Part shown: positions 37,049 through 45,516 of the stretch, one piece after another | Numbering within the stretch: position 1 is the first letter of the stretch | How the letters are laid out: the number at the start of each line of letters is the position of its first letter | NCBI RefSeq assembly: GCF_001282725.1 | Contig: NZ_LN876586.1 | Span: 2,023-66,022, forward strand | Reading direction: 5' to 3' | DNA length: 64,000 nucleotides | Source: Inediibacterium massiliense | GTDB taxonomy: Bacteria; Bacillota; Clostridia; Peptostreptococcales; Thermotaleaceae | Made by a program: the position numbers and the translations under genes | Notes under the pieces: model-generated | Database searches by the model: none | Told to the model about the DNA's origin: nothing | The model's input: only the letters and a program-made list of their open reading frames with translations

Positions 37049-38533
37049 GTGAATTGTAGGAAATATATATCAAATATTATTTTAACTATTTTTTTAATTA
37101 CTTTAACAGGATGCTCAAGTGTTACTAGTACAGCCATAGAACTTCCAGAAATCAAAGAAGCACAATTGTCTTATCCTGCTAATATCGAGGATCTTTATAT
37201 ACTTCCAATAAATGAAAACAGGGTTATAGTATATGACTATGACACAGAATTATCTGGAATATATACTACAGAAGGTGAAGAAATTGTAGCCCCAAAGTCA
37301 ATGTATCCATATAATTGTGAAAATGGATATGTTTTAGTTGGTGAAAATAAAAAAGAAGATGCACATTTATATGACACTGATCCTGATGTATATCAAACTT
37401 TCAAACTAATTAATGTTAATGGAGATGAAATAAAGAAGCTCGATCATCGAATAACGGGTATTTGTTTTTCAAAACTTTCATTAACACTAGTAAAAACTCC
37501 AGTATATTCATTTGAATCAAATAGAAAATTTGGATTATATAACTATAAAGGTGAAATTATTCACCCTTCAACTATAGACAGTGCCCCAATAACTCTTGGA
37601 GAAGGTTTCATAGGATTTACAGAAAACGACCAATGGGGATGCTTAGATATGTCTGGAAATGTTGTAATACAGCCACAATACGATCAGATATATAACTTTT
37701 CTAATAATATGACTCGAGTTTGTAAAGATGGTAAGTTTGGAATAATTAACAAGAAAAATGATTTTATACTTCCATTAAAATTTGATTTTTTAGATCCTTT
37801 TGAAAAAGATTATCTTTATAGTAGATATGCAATAAAAAATAAAAATTCAGAGTCCCAAGATAATGACATGAAATATGGAATTATCAATAAAGATGGAAAC
37901 ATTGTTGTTGAAGCAAAATATGATCAAATCAGATTATATGATGATGGTTATATTTTCTGCACAAATGAAAAAGAAGGATTCCAAAGTTTTAATAAAGATA
38001 TATATATTCCAGCTATTTATGATTCGATTGAAATTTGTAAAAATAATAAAAAATTTTTTAATGTAAAAAAAGGTGAAGAAGAAGGCGTTATTAATAGTAA
38101 AAATCAAATAATAATTCCTTTTGCGAAACAGTTTATATGTCCTATTTATAAAGGCTTTTTAATCGAAAAAAATGGTAAAACCTCTATTTTTAATAAAGAA
38201 GGTAAATTTATCATGGATACTAAATATACATTTGAAAGCAGGGTACATCCTACAATAACAGACTTTTGTGAACCAGTAGTACTAAATAATAAATGGGGGT
38301 TAATAAATAGGGAAGAAGAAACACTGATTGAACCTAAATATGATTATCTTACTGTATGGGATAATGACAATATTATAGTTAAACTTAAAGATAAATATGG
38401 AGTTGTAAATATGAGAGGACAATTGTTAATTCCTATAGAATATGACTTGATTACACCTATTTTAAACAAAGATGAAAGTGTAAAGACTTTGTTTCTGTTT
38501 AAAGACAACAAAAGTTATTATTGCAACAGATAA
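37049..38533 (+). CDS. WG repeat-containing lipoprotein
   Basis: A 494-residue lipoprotein: signal peptide with lipobox LTGC (Cys22), then repeated WG/KWG-type units such as KFGLYNYKGEIIHP, QWGCLDMSGNVVIQPQYD, KFGIINKKNDFILPLKFD, KYGIINKDGNIVVEAKYD, KWGLINREEETLIEPKYD and KYGVVNMRGQLLIPIEYD. About nine units are visible, enough for a propeller-like fold. The start is GTG at 37049 about ten bases after AAAGGAGG, slightly long spacing. It is expected on the outer membrane face. Binding partner and function are unknown. Confidence 0.87.
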   Translation: MNCRKYISNIILTIFLITLTGCSSVTSTAIELPEIKEAQLSYPANIEDLYILPINENRVIVYDYDTELSGIYTTEGEEIVAPKSMYPYNCENGYVLVGENKKEDAHLYDTDPDVYQTFKLINVNGDEIKKLDHRITGICFSKLSLTLVKTPVYSFESNRKFGLYNYKGEIIHPSTIDSAPITLGEGFIGFTENDQWGCLDMSGNVVIQPQYDQIYNFSNNMTRVCKDGKFGIINKKNDFILPLKFDFLDPFEKDYLYSRYAIKNKNSESQDNDMKYGIINKDGNIVVEAKYDQIRLYDDGYIFCTNEKEGFQSFNKDIYIPAIYDSIEICKNNKKFFNVKKGEEEGVINSKNQIIIPFAKQFICPIYKGFLIEKNGKTSIFNKEGKFIMDTKYTFESRVHPTITDFCEPVVLNNKWGLINREEETLIEPKYDYLTVWDNDNIIVKLKDKYGVVNMRGQLLIPIEYDLITPILNKDESVKTLFLFKDNKSYYCNR

Positions 38534-38575
38534 AACCAATAAGGTATATGATACTGATCTAATAGTAAAAAAATT

Positions 38576-38604
38576 AAAAGACCCTTAAAATATGGGTCTT
38601 TTTT
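38576..38604 (+). terminator. Terminator of the WG-repeat gene
   Basis: AAAAGACCC (38576-38584) pairs with GGGTCTTTT (38594-38602), followed by further T. Confidence 0.85.
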
Positions 38605-38639
38605 ATATAAAACAATTCTATAAATAAAGGAAAATGAAA

Positions 38640-38772
38640 AAAGGATCCTTTGCTCAATAATCGCAAAGGTCTGATTGAAAAAGTGCTCCCAAAAGCCTTG
38701 TACGATTACATCAAGTGAATTTTGTTCCATCGTTCTGATAGAGGATTTGCTGTCAAAGGTGTTGAATAGTTT
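38640..38772 (+). other. Possible decayed coding remnant
   Basis: One frame reads NRKGLIEKVLPKALYDYIK, stop, then FHRSDRGFAVKGVE, stop. The FHRSDRG string recalls the FHSDRG motif of IS3-type transposases, and the base composition is less AT-rich than its surroundings. The match is too short to be sure. The rest of this 576-bp gap is the terminator and repeat R3. Confidence 0.2.
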
Positions 38773-38774
38773 AC

Positions 38775-39000
38775 AGTCATCAGTACAGTCATCAGCAGTC
38801 ATCAGGTCATCAGGGACGGTTAAGAACTTTTATTATTTATAAAATTCAAATGACATCTTCTTAGGGGTGAGGTTAATGGGGGTTATAATGAAGAAAAAGC
38901 ATTAACGGGGTTAAGATTACTGGTGATCTAGGAGATTAATTAATACCTAAACATAGATTTGAGGAATAGTTGAATTTAAAATAGAGATATAGAACTACGT
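38775..39000. repeat. TCAGGGACGG repeat, copy R3, with iterated left end
   Basis: Four GTCATCAG-like units run into TCAGGGACGGTTAA (38810-38823), followed by the family core. As in R2 the right end is GGGTTAAGATTACTGGTGAT plus about 100 bases. R2 and R3 together share roughly 190 bp immediately upstream of two surface-protein genes. Confidence 0.8.
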
Positions 39001-39109
39001 TGATATTTACCATATGATGCTAAAATATGTTAATATTATGTATAAAATAAATTTTTTACAAATTAATGTTTATGAATAAAAAGCAAATATTATATGGGAG
39101 GTTGAAAAA

Positions 39110-40924
39110 TTGTTTAGTTATATAAAAAATCAAAAAGAACTTATTAAAATTTTTATTCTGGTTAATACTATTATTTTCTTTATATCTACATATACTTTTG
39201 CTGAAAGCATGCCCAATTTTATTCAGAAGCTTCCATCTGATCCATGTTTTTTAAAACATCCAGGTAACATAGCAATAGATAATATAGGAAATATATATGT
39301 AACTGATGAAGTGAAAAATTGCGTACATAAATTAGATTCGAATGGTAATCATATAGTATCTTGGGGGAATGAAGGAAGTTCTAATGGTCAGTTTGATTAT
39401 CCTCAAGACATAGTCTTAGATAACATAGGTAATATCTATGTAGTAGACACTGGGAATGATCGTATCCAAAAGTTTAATACTGATGGAAAGTATATTACTT
39501 CTTGGGGGAATAAGGGTGACAAGGATGGACAATTTAACTCTCCATTTGGTATAGCAATAGATCATGCAGGCAATATTTATGTAGCTGATACTTATAACAA
39601 TCGTATCCAAAAGTTCAATGCTGATGGCAAATATATTACTTCTTGGGGTAGCGAAAGAGATAAACCTGGACAATTTAATTTTCCACGAGGTATAGCAATA
39701 GATCATATAGGAAATATATATGTAGTTGATACAGGTAATCATCGTATCCAAAAGTTTAATGCTGATGGCAAATACATTACTTCTTGGGGAGATAAAGGAG
39801 ATAAGGCTGAGCAATTTGATGATCCATTTGCCATAGCAATAGATTATGTAGGAAATATATATATAGCTGATACGTATAACAATCGTATTCAAAAGTTTAA
39901 TGCTGATGGCAAATACATTACTTCTTGGGGTAGCTTTGGTGATAAACCTGGACAATTTAATTTTCCACGAAGTATAGCAATAGATCATGTAGGAAATATA
40001 TATGTAACAGATACGTCTAAAGAAGTTATCCAAAAGTTTAATTTTAATGGAACTTTTATCACCTATTTTGGAGATTCAGGTAACAAAAAAGGGCAATTTA
40101 AATATCCATCTGATATAACAGTAGACCACTTAGGGAATATGTATGTAGCTGATACATATAATCATCGTATCCAAAAGTTCAATGCTGATGGCAAATATAT
40201 TACTTCTTGGGGTAGCGAAGGAGATAAACCTGGACAATTTAATTTTCCACGAGGTATAGCAATAGATCATATAGGAAATATATATGTAGTTGATACAGGT
40301 AATCATCGTATTCAAAAGTTCGATACTGATGGTAAATATATTACTACTTGGGGTAACGAAGGAGATAAAGCTGGGCAATTTAAATGCCCATATAGCATAG
40401 CAATAGATAGTAAAAGCAATATATATATAGCAGATCAGGATAATGATCGCATTCAAAAGTTTAATTCTAATGGACAGTATATTACTTCTTGGGGCTGTGA
40501 GGGGTATGACAAAGGTGAATTTAAAAGTATTGTTGATATAGCAATAGATAGTGAAGATAATATATATGTAGTTGATTTATCAACGAAATATATCCAAAAG
40601 TTTAATGTTGATGGAAAGTATATCACTTCTTGGAAAATAAATAAAAAAAATAAATTTACAAGTTCATACGGTATAGCAATAGATCATATAGGAAATATAT
40701 ATATATCAGACACATATAAAGAACAAATACAACAATTTAGTTCCAATGGAACTTTTATTACATATTGGGGCAGTGCAGGAAATAATGAGGGGCAATTCAA
40801 CAGTCCTACTAGGATAATAGTAGATAGTAAAGGAAATATATATGTAGTGGATACAGGTAATCATCGTATACAATTTATGGATATGAAATTTCCAAGAACT
40901 AATCTCACTACCCTATCTAAATAA
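39110..40924 (+). CDS. Secreted NHL-repeat (beta-propeller) protein
   Basis: A 604-residue protein with an N-terminal signal or anchor segment (about residues 14-32) followed by twelve NHL units of 47 residues. The consensus is FPxGIAIDHIGNIYVVDTGN followed by HRIQKFNADGKYITSWG and GDKxGQFN. The last unit lacks its end, and unit 10 is two residues short. Twelve units suit two six-bladed propellers. Units 3-4 and 7-8 are almost identical at DNA level. The start is TTG at 39110, behind GGGAGG. NHL propellers usually bind ligands or polymers; the target here is unknown. Confidence 0.88.
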   Translation: MFSYIKNQKELIKIFILVNTIIFFISTYTFAESMPNFIQKLPSDPCFLKHPGNIAIDNIGNIYVTDEVKNCVHKLDSNGNHIVSWGNEGSSNGQFDYPQDIVLDNIGNIYVVDTGNDRIQKFNTDGKYITSWGNKGDKDGQFNSPFGIAIDHAGNIYVADTYNNRIQKFNADGKYITSWGSERDKPGQFNFPRGIAIDHIGNIYVVDTGNHRIQKFNADGKYITSWGDKGDKAEQFDDPFAIAIDYVGNIYIADTYNNRIQKFNADGKYITSWGSFGDKPGQFNFPRSIAIDHVGNIYVTDTSKEVIQKFNFNGTFITYFGDSGNKKGQFKYPSDITVDHLGNMYVADTYNHRIQKFNADGKYITSWGSEGDKPGQFNFPRGIAIDHIGNIYVVDTGNHRIQKFDTDGKYITTWGNEGDKAGQFKCPYSIAIDSKSNIYIADQDNDRIQKFNSNGQYITSWGCEGYDKGEFKSIVDIAIDSEDNIYVVDLSTKYIQKFNVDGKYITSWKINKKNKFTSSYGIAIDHIGNIYISDTYKEQIQQFSSNGTFITYWGSAGNNEGQFNSPTRIIVDSKGNIYVVDTGNHRIQFMDMKFPRTNLTTLSK

Positions 40925-40996
40925 AAAGGTTAATTAACTTTCTTAGGGAGTGTAAATCATTCTGTGTATTCTCTCTTTTTATAGCAAAGAATATCA

Positions 40997-41180
40997 TCAG
41001 GGACGGTTAAGAACTTTTATCATCAGGGACGGTTAAGAACTTTTATTATTTATAAAATTCAAATGAAATGTTTTTAGGGGTTAGGTTAATGGGGTTTATA
41101 ATGAAGAAAAAGCATTAACCTTCCCTAAGATTCTTACCTAAGATTCTATTAACCGTCCCTAAGATTCTAAGATTTCTAAG
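40997..41180. repeat. TCAGGGACGG repeat, copy R4, with doubled ends
   Basis: The left end occurs twice, 26 bases apart (40997-41010 and 41023-41036), and the right end also occurs twice (TTAACCTTCCCTA near 41115 and TTAACCGTCCCTA at 41149-41161), with CCTAAGATT iterations after each. The core is nearly identical to R1. It fills the 300-bp gap between the NHL gene and a small membrane protein gene. Confidence 0.82.
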
Positions 41181-41224
41181 TTATGATTTATAATGATATT
41201 AAATACTACTAAGGAGTTTAGCTT

Positions 41225-41554
41225 ATGAATAAAACAACAAGAAATATGCATTGTGTAGCTCTAATACTTGCGGTACTATCTGGAAGTCTATTTTTGATAT
41301 ACTCAATTATTTCTCTTTATCTAGATAAAAATATGATCAATAGTATTCATGCCTTTTTAGCAGGTCTAATAATATTTTATGGAGTTTATATAGTGTTAAA
41401 AACGAAATCCTCTCCAAGTTATATGAGAAGAGTATCATTGTTATATTTTTTATGTGTTTTTTCTTTCAAGATTCCATTCGGACTAATAATTTTAATGATA
41501 ATAATGATTTTATTAGCAAATAAATATAGAAACTTAATTAAGTTTCATAGATGA
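41225..41554 (+). CDS. Small membrane protein, unknown
   Basis: A 109-residue protein with three to four hydrophobic segments (about residues 10-32, 40-60, 68-98). AAGGAG precedes the ATG. No family was recognised. It follows repeat R4 and ends about 200 bases before palindromic element copy 2. The 315-bp gap downstream (to 41869) holds an imperfect hairpin near 41601-41655 that may terminate it, and the palindromic element; nothing else is apparent. Confidence 0.6.
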   Translation: MNKTTRNMHCVALILAVLSGSLFLIYSIISLYLDKNMINSIHAFLAGLIIFYGVYIVLKTKSSPSYMRRVSLLYFLCVFSFKIPFGLIILMIIMILLANKYRNLIKFHR

Positions 41555-41760
41555 TTTACAACTTAATTAACGCAATACAATGATAATTCTGTTGTGTTCA
41601 TAAAAACAACCTAAAATATTGAAATTATAATCTTACAAGGTGGTTTTTATAATTTTCTTTTTATGTGTTATTTTTTTAATGCAACATATTACATAGTATA
41701 TTTGTCATATGTTGATTTTGAAGTGAATGTATCATATAGTTGAACAATAGTAGAATCATC

Positions 41761-41826
41761 AAAAAAGAACCTTCTCTGACAGGTGTATTGGTATACTACC
41801 ATTCAATCAAAGAAAGTTCTTTTTAA
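41761..41826. repeat. About 65-bp palindromic element, copy 2 (inverted)
   Basis: A-run GAAC pairs with GTTC T-run. Its reverse complement aligns end to end with 33167-33233, sharing AATGGTAGTAT, TTTGATT and AGGTTCTTTTT. It lies at the other side of the 8.6-kb accessory stretch and in opposite orientation. Confidence 0.75.
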
Positions 41827-41869
41827 AATTTTTCAAATATAAATTTATATAAAAGGGATGGAATTATGT

Positions 41870-42061
41870 TTATCTATTTCTTAATATTTTTAATTCTTCT
41901 AAAGACATGTCATCTAAGTGCCTTGCCATATGAGAAAATTCTCTACGACTCATGAATCCTTTTTCAATCAAAATTTCTATAATAGTAGCAATAGCTAAAG
42001 TGTTTCTATAATCGATTTCTTTTAAATCACCAATTTGTGCATATAAATCAATATCATACAT
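41870..42061 (-). CDS. Small soluble protein, 63 residues, unknown
   Basis: Acidic N-terminal half and a basic C-terminal helix (SRREFSHMARHLDDMSLEELK). On the minus strand AAGGGGGG lies eight bases before the ATG, which supports translation. No membrane segment or signal peptide. The family was not recognised; the helical character would suit a small regulator or adaptor, but nothing shows this. Confidence 0.6.
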   Translation of the reverse strand: MYDIDLYAQIGDLKEIDYRNTLAIATIIEILIEKGFMSRREFSHMARHLDDMSLEELKILRNR

Positions 42062-42208
42062 ATTGTTACCCCCCTTGGATATTCTATAATGATTATTATT
42101 AACTAAATTTAAAACAAATATACATGATGGAGAAAAATTGTATATGGGTCACATAAATGAATTTTATACATAATATAAAATAGGTCTATTTCTTTAGGAG
42201 GAGGGGCT

Positions 42209-42703
42209 ATGCAAAAGGAATATGAGATTACTACAGGAACTTATTGTGTAAAGATTATAAAGTATTTGTTTCAAGGTTTGTTTGCTTATCTACAAAGAAA
42301 TGATCAAAAGCTTGAAAGAATATATTATGAAATGATGGATTTACATATGGATTATATAGAAAAATACTATGAGGATGAAGAAAAAGAAGAAAAATTAAAA
42401 GAAAGTATTGAGGAAATCATAAGTATAGTTTCTATAGTAGATGGGAAAGATTTATTAAAAGTAGGAGATGAAGAATATATAGGATTAAAATTAAGAGAAA
42501 ATATTATACATGATTTGTATATAGAACTTTGGCTTATAGAAAAAGAATTATATTTATATATATTTAAAGGAAAAGAAAGAAAAGAAGAGATTATTCCATT
42601 TTGTATCAATGATCCTTACTTAATTCGATTAGACCAAGTATACGAAGCTTTGAGAGAGAAAAGAATTCCTGGACTTTTATCTTTTGTGAGTGAAAAAGGT
42701 TAG
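42209..42703 (+). CDS. Hypothetical protein, 164 residues, acidic
   Basis: A soluble, Glu/Lys-rich and mostly helical protein with a central EKEEKLKESIEEII segment; no signal peptide or membrane helix and no recognised motif. AGGAGGAGGGG precedes the ATG. It ends just before the serS T-box promoter and appears to be a single gene. Function not assignable. Confidence 0.65.
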   Translation: MQKEYEITTGTYCVKIIKYLFQGLFAYLQRNDQKLERIYYEMMDLHMDYIEKYYEDEEKEEKLKESIEEIISIVSIVDGKDLLKVGDEEYIGLKLRENIIHDLYIELWLIEKELYLYIFKGKERKEEIIPFCINDPYLIRLDQVYEALREKRIPGLLSFVSEKG

Positions 42704-42722
42704 GTATAAAAAGATAAACATA

Positions 42723-42751
42723 TTGAAATGATATATATAATATGTTAAAAT
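42723..42751 (+). promoter_or_regulatory. Promoter of the serS T-box unit
   Basis: TTGAAA (42723-42728), 17-bp spacer, TAAAAT (42746-42751). Confidence 0.72.
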
Positions 42752-42759
42752 ATCTTAAA

Positions 42760-43002
42760 CATGAGGAAAGACAATGATGGGAAATAGTAAATGATATAGT
42801 TTCTTTAGAGAGTCGGTGGAAGGTGCAAACCGATGAAGCTTATGATTGAATCCATCCCTGAGTTACAAACTGAACTAAAAGTAGGTTTTGTCGGGTGCGA
42901 CCGTTATATCGCTAGAAGGTGGACTGAAATATTCAGCCAACAAGGGTGGCAACGCGGAAGAGTAACCTTTCGTCCCTATTTTTAGGGATGAAAGGTTTTT
43001 TT
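42760..43002 (+). promoter_or_regulatory. T-box leader of serS (Ser, UCC specifier)
   Basis: Typical T-box order: stem I with AGAGAGTCGGTGG, a specifier position in GAATCCA where TCC (42851-42853) is followed by a purine, the T-box AGGGTGGCAACGCGG (42943-42957) and a terminator (AACCTTTCGTCCCT/AGGGATGAAAGGTT, about 42965-42998, then T-run). TCC is a serine codon, agreeing with serS downstream. Uncharged tRNA-Ser is expected to switch the leader to antitermination. Confidence 0.93.
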
Positions 43003-43035
43003 ATATTTTTTTATAAAGCAGAAGGAGGAAGGAAA

Positions 43036-44313
43036 ATGTTAGATATTAAAAGACTAAGAACGAATCTAGCTGAAGTAAAGGAATTAGTAGAAAGACGTGG
43101 ACACGGAGATTATGGAATTCATACAGTGGTAGAATTAGATGAAAAAAGAAGAGGAATTCTCCAAGAAGTAGAGCAAATGAAAAATAGACAAAATACAGTT
43201 TCAAAAGAAATTCCAAAGCTTAAAAAAGAGGGTAAGGATGCAACATCAGTTTTAGAAGAAATGAAAGGGTTATCTAATAAGATAAAAGAATTAGATGAAG
43301 AAGTAAAAAATATAGAAGCACAAATAAAAGATATTCTTCTAGGTATTCCAAATACACCACATCCAAGTGTTCCTGTAGGAGATAGTGATGCAGATAATTT
43401 AGAAGTAAAAAAATGGGGAGAGCCTACAAAATTTGATTTTGAACATAAAGCCCATTGGGATATTGGTACTGATTTAGGAATATTAGATTTTGAAACAGCA
43501 GCCAAAATTACAGGTACAAGATTTACTGTATACAAAGGATCAGGAGCTAGATTAGAAAGAGCGGTTGTAAACTTTATGCTTGATCTTCATACAACAGAGC
43601 ATGGATTTACAGAAATACTACCACCATTTATGGTGAATAGAGATAGTATGACAGGAACTGGACAGCTTCCAAAATTTGAAGACGATATGTTCCATATTCC
43701 AAGCAAGGACTTTTTCTTGATTCCAACAGCAGAAGTTCCTGTGACAAATCTTTATATGAATGATATTTTAGATGGCGCTAAACTTCCTATTTATCATACC
43801 GCTTATACACCTTGTTTTAGAAAAGAAGCAGGTTCAGCAGGAAGGGATACAAGAGGTTTGATTAGACAACATCAATTTAATAAAGTAGAGCTTGTGAAAT
43901 TTGTAAATCCAGAAGAATCTTATCAAGAATTAGAAGCATTGCTTTTGGCAGCAGAAGAAATACTAAAAAGGTTAAATATTCCTTATAGAGTCGTTAAACT
44001 TTGTACAGGAGATTTGGGATTTAGTTCTGCTTGTACTTATGATATTGAAGTATGGATGCCAAGCTATGGAAGATATTTAGAAATTTCTTCTTGTAGCAAC
44101 TTTGAAGATTTTCAGGCAAGACGTGCTAATATAAGATTTAGACCAGAGGGAAAAGGAAAAGTTGAATATGTGCATACATTAAATGGATCAGGACTTGCAG
44201 TCGGAAGAACAGTAGCTGCTATTTTAGAAAATTATCAACAAGAAGATGGATCTGTAATCATTCCAGATGCATTAAGAGGATATATGGGTGGCTTAGAAAG
44301 AATTACAAAATAA
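43036..44313 (+). CDS. serS: Serine-tRNA ligase
   Basis: A 425-residue class II synthetase of normal length. The N-terminal coiled-coil arm that grips tRNA-Ser is about residues 30-105. Motif 2 is [21 protein letters not shown] and motif 3 is [16 protein letters not shown], given here as recognised segments. The TAEVP serine-binding segment is present. ATG at 43036 follows GGAGGAAGG; a longer frame overlaps the T-box terminator. Expression is set by the T-box leader. Confidence 0.96.
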   Translation: MLDIKRLRTNLAEVKELVERRGHGDYGIHTVVELDEKRRGILQEVEQMKNRQNTVSKEIPKLKKEGKDATSVLEEMKGLSNKIKELDEEVKNIEAQIKDILLGIPNTPHPSVPVGDSDADNLEVKKWGEPTKFDFEHKAHWDIGTDLGILDFETAAKITGTRFTVYKGSGARLERAVVNFMLDLHTTEHGFTEILPPFMVNRDSMTGTGQLPKFEDDMFHIPSKDFFLIPTAEVPVTNLYMNDILDGAKLPIYHTAYTPCFRKEAGSAGRDTRGLIRQHQFNKVELVKFVNPEESYQELEALLLAAEEILKRLNIPYRVVKLCTGDLGFSSACTYDIEVWMPSYGRYLEISSCSNFEDFQARRANIRFRPEGKGKVEYVHTLNGSGLAVGRTVAAILENYQQEDGSVIIPDALRGYMGGLERITK

Positions 44314-44338
44314 GAAGGCCTATAGCCTTCTTATTTTG
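44312..44338 (+). terminator. Terminator overlapping the serS stop codon
   Basis: AAGAAGGC (44312-44319) pairs with GCCTTCTT (44325-44332), then ATTTTG. The first arm includes bases of the TAA stop. Confidence 0.75.
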
Positions 44339-44439
44339 TATACAAAAACTGTCTTGACTTGTCGCAATTTTCATGAGACGATAAATTAAGAAAATATTTA
44401 CAATAATGAGACAGACAGAAAAATAAGGAGGAAATAGGA

Positions 44440-45363
44440 ATGAGTGAAAGGGTAAAAGGAATAAGCAAAAAACAAAGTTTATTGGCAGATGTTTCTTTAC
44501 TTTTAGTAGCGATTATTTGGGGTGGCGGATTTATTTTTATGAAGGATAGTCTAGACATTCTAAAGCCTTTTTATATGAATGGAATTCGATTTACATTAGC
44601 TTTTGTCACATTAGCCATTATATTTTGGAAAAGATTTATTAAGATTACTAAAAAGGATTTTATCTCTGGAACTATTGTAGGAATTTTTTTGTTTTTAGCA
44701 TTTATTATCCAAACAATAGGATTACAATATACAACTGCTAGTAAATCTGCATTTTTAACAGGAACCAATGTGGTAATCGTTCCATTTTTAGTGTGGGGAA
44801 TCACTAGAAAAAGACCAGATGGGTACAATATGATAGGTGCATTTTTGACAGCTATAGGAATCGGACTTTTAACTCTTCAGGGAAGCTTACATATTGGAAT
44901 AGGAGATAGTCTCACATTATTATGTGCAGTATTATTTGCAGCTCATATTACTTCTGTAGGTCATTTTGCAGAGGATATGGATCCTATTGCACTTGCTACA
45001 ATTCAAATAGGAGTTACAGGAGTATTGAGTTTAATAGGAGCTTTTATGTTTGAACCTGCTCCTGTATTTGAAGGAAATCTTAAAGATATAGGAATTGCAA
45101 TTGGTTATATGACTTTTGTATCGACTATGGGTGCATTACTCATTCAGAATGTTGCACAAAAGTATACCGTTTCTACTCATGCAGCTATTATTTTATCTTT
45201 AGAATCTGTATTTGGAACTATATTTGGAGTACTTCTTTTAGGAGATTTGTTAACTTCTAAGATGATTTTAGGATGTTTCCTAATTTTCTGCGCCATTATT
45301 ATTACGGAGACGAAATTAAGTTTTTTATTTCCTGATAAAAAAGAAAAAAATAATATGAGGTAA
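44440..45363 (+). CDS. EamA/DMT superfamily transporter
   Basis: A 307-residue protein with ten predicted membrane helices in two EamA halves (about residues 15-145 and 160-300). It opens with LLLVAIIWGGGFIFMKDSL, typical of the drug/metabolite transporter superfamily. AAGGAGGA precedes the ATG. Substrate unknown; family members export amino acids or other small metabolites. The end of its terminator has been split by MITE copy D. Confidence 0.85.
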   Translation: MSERVKGISKKQSLLADVSLLLVAIIWGGGFIFMKDSLDILKPFYMNGIRFTLAFVTLAIIFWKRFIKITKKDFISGTIVGIFLFLAFIIQTIGLQYTTASKSAFLTGTNVVIVPFLVWGITRKRPDGYNMIGAFLTAIGIGLLTLQGSLHIGIGDSLTLLCAVLFAAHITSVGHFAEDMDPIALATIQIGVTGVLSLIGAFMFEPAPVFEGNLKDIGIAIGYMTFVSTMGALLIQNVAQKYTVSTHAAIILSLESVFGTIFGVLLLGDLLTSKMILGCFLIFCAIIITETKLSFLFPDKKEKNNMR

Positions 45364-45387
45364 TGAGTTTTATAATAGCTTTACCTA

Positions 45388-45461
45388 GCTGCTTGTAGGC
45401 AAAGTCATAAAAAACGTCACTAAATTTTCAAGTTTGGAAAATATAGTTTATCTTCAGTCTG
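45388..45461 (+). mobile_element. MITE-like element copy D, internally deleted
   Basis: 74 bp: the left 55 or so bases (CTTGTAGGCAAAGTCATAA through TTGGAAAATATA) joined to the last 16 (CTTCAGTCTG end). About 130 bp of the interior are missing. It is flanked by a perfect 12-bp direct repeat (45376-45387 and 45462-45473) which is the first arm of the EamA gene terminator. Confidence 0.82.
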
Positions 45462-45490
45462 TAGCTTTACCTAAAAGGTGAAGCTATTAT
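45462..45490 (+). terminator. Terminator of the EamA gene, displaced by copy D
   Basis: TAGCTTTACCT (45462-45472) pairs with AGGTGAAGCTA (one G-T pair), followed by TTATCTTA. Only its first arm is duplicated on the left of the element, within ATAATAGCTTTACCT. Confidence 0.65.
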
Positions 45491-45516
45491 CTTATGGAAT
45501 AAAAGGAGGAAAATTT

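Noticed and set aside
38518-38802. A 94-codon frame on the minus strand after the WG-repeat gene
   Set aside because: It crosses the terminator hairpin and the iterated GTCATCAG units, has no ribosome site and no motif.
39584-40330. Regular 141-base repeats as a possible CRISPR or satellite array
   Set aside because: They encode NHL units in one continuous reading frame with a signal peptide; there is no spacer structure.
39416-40456. Two long minus-strand frames (205 and 108 codons) opposite the NHL gene
   Set aside because: They are shadows of the 141-base repeats, which keep the opposite frame open periodically.
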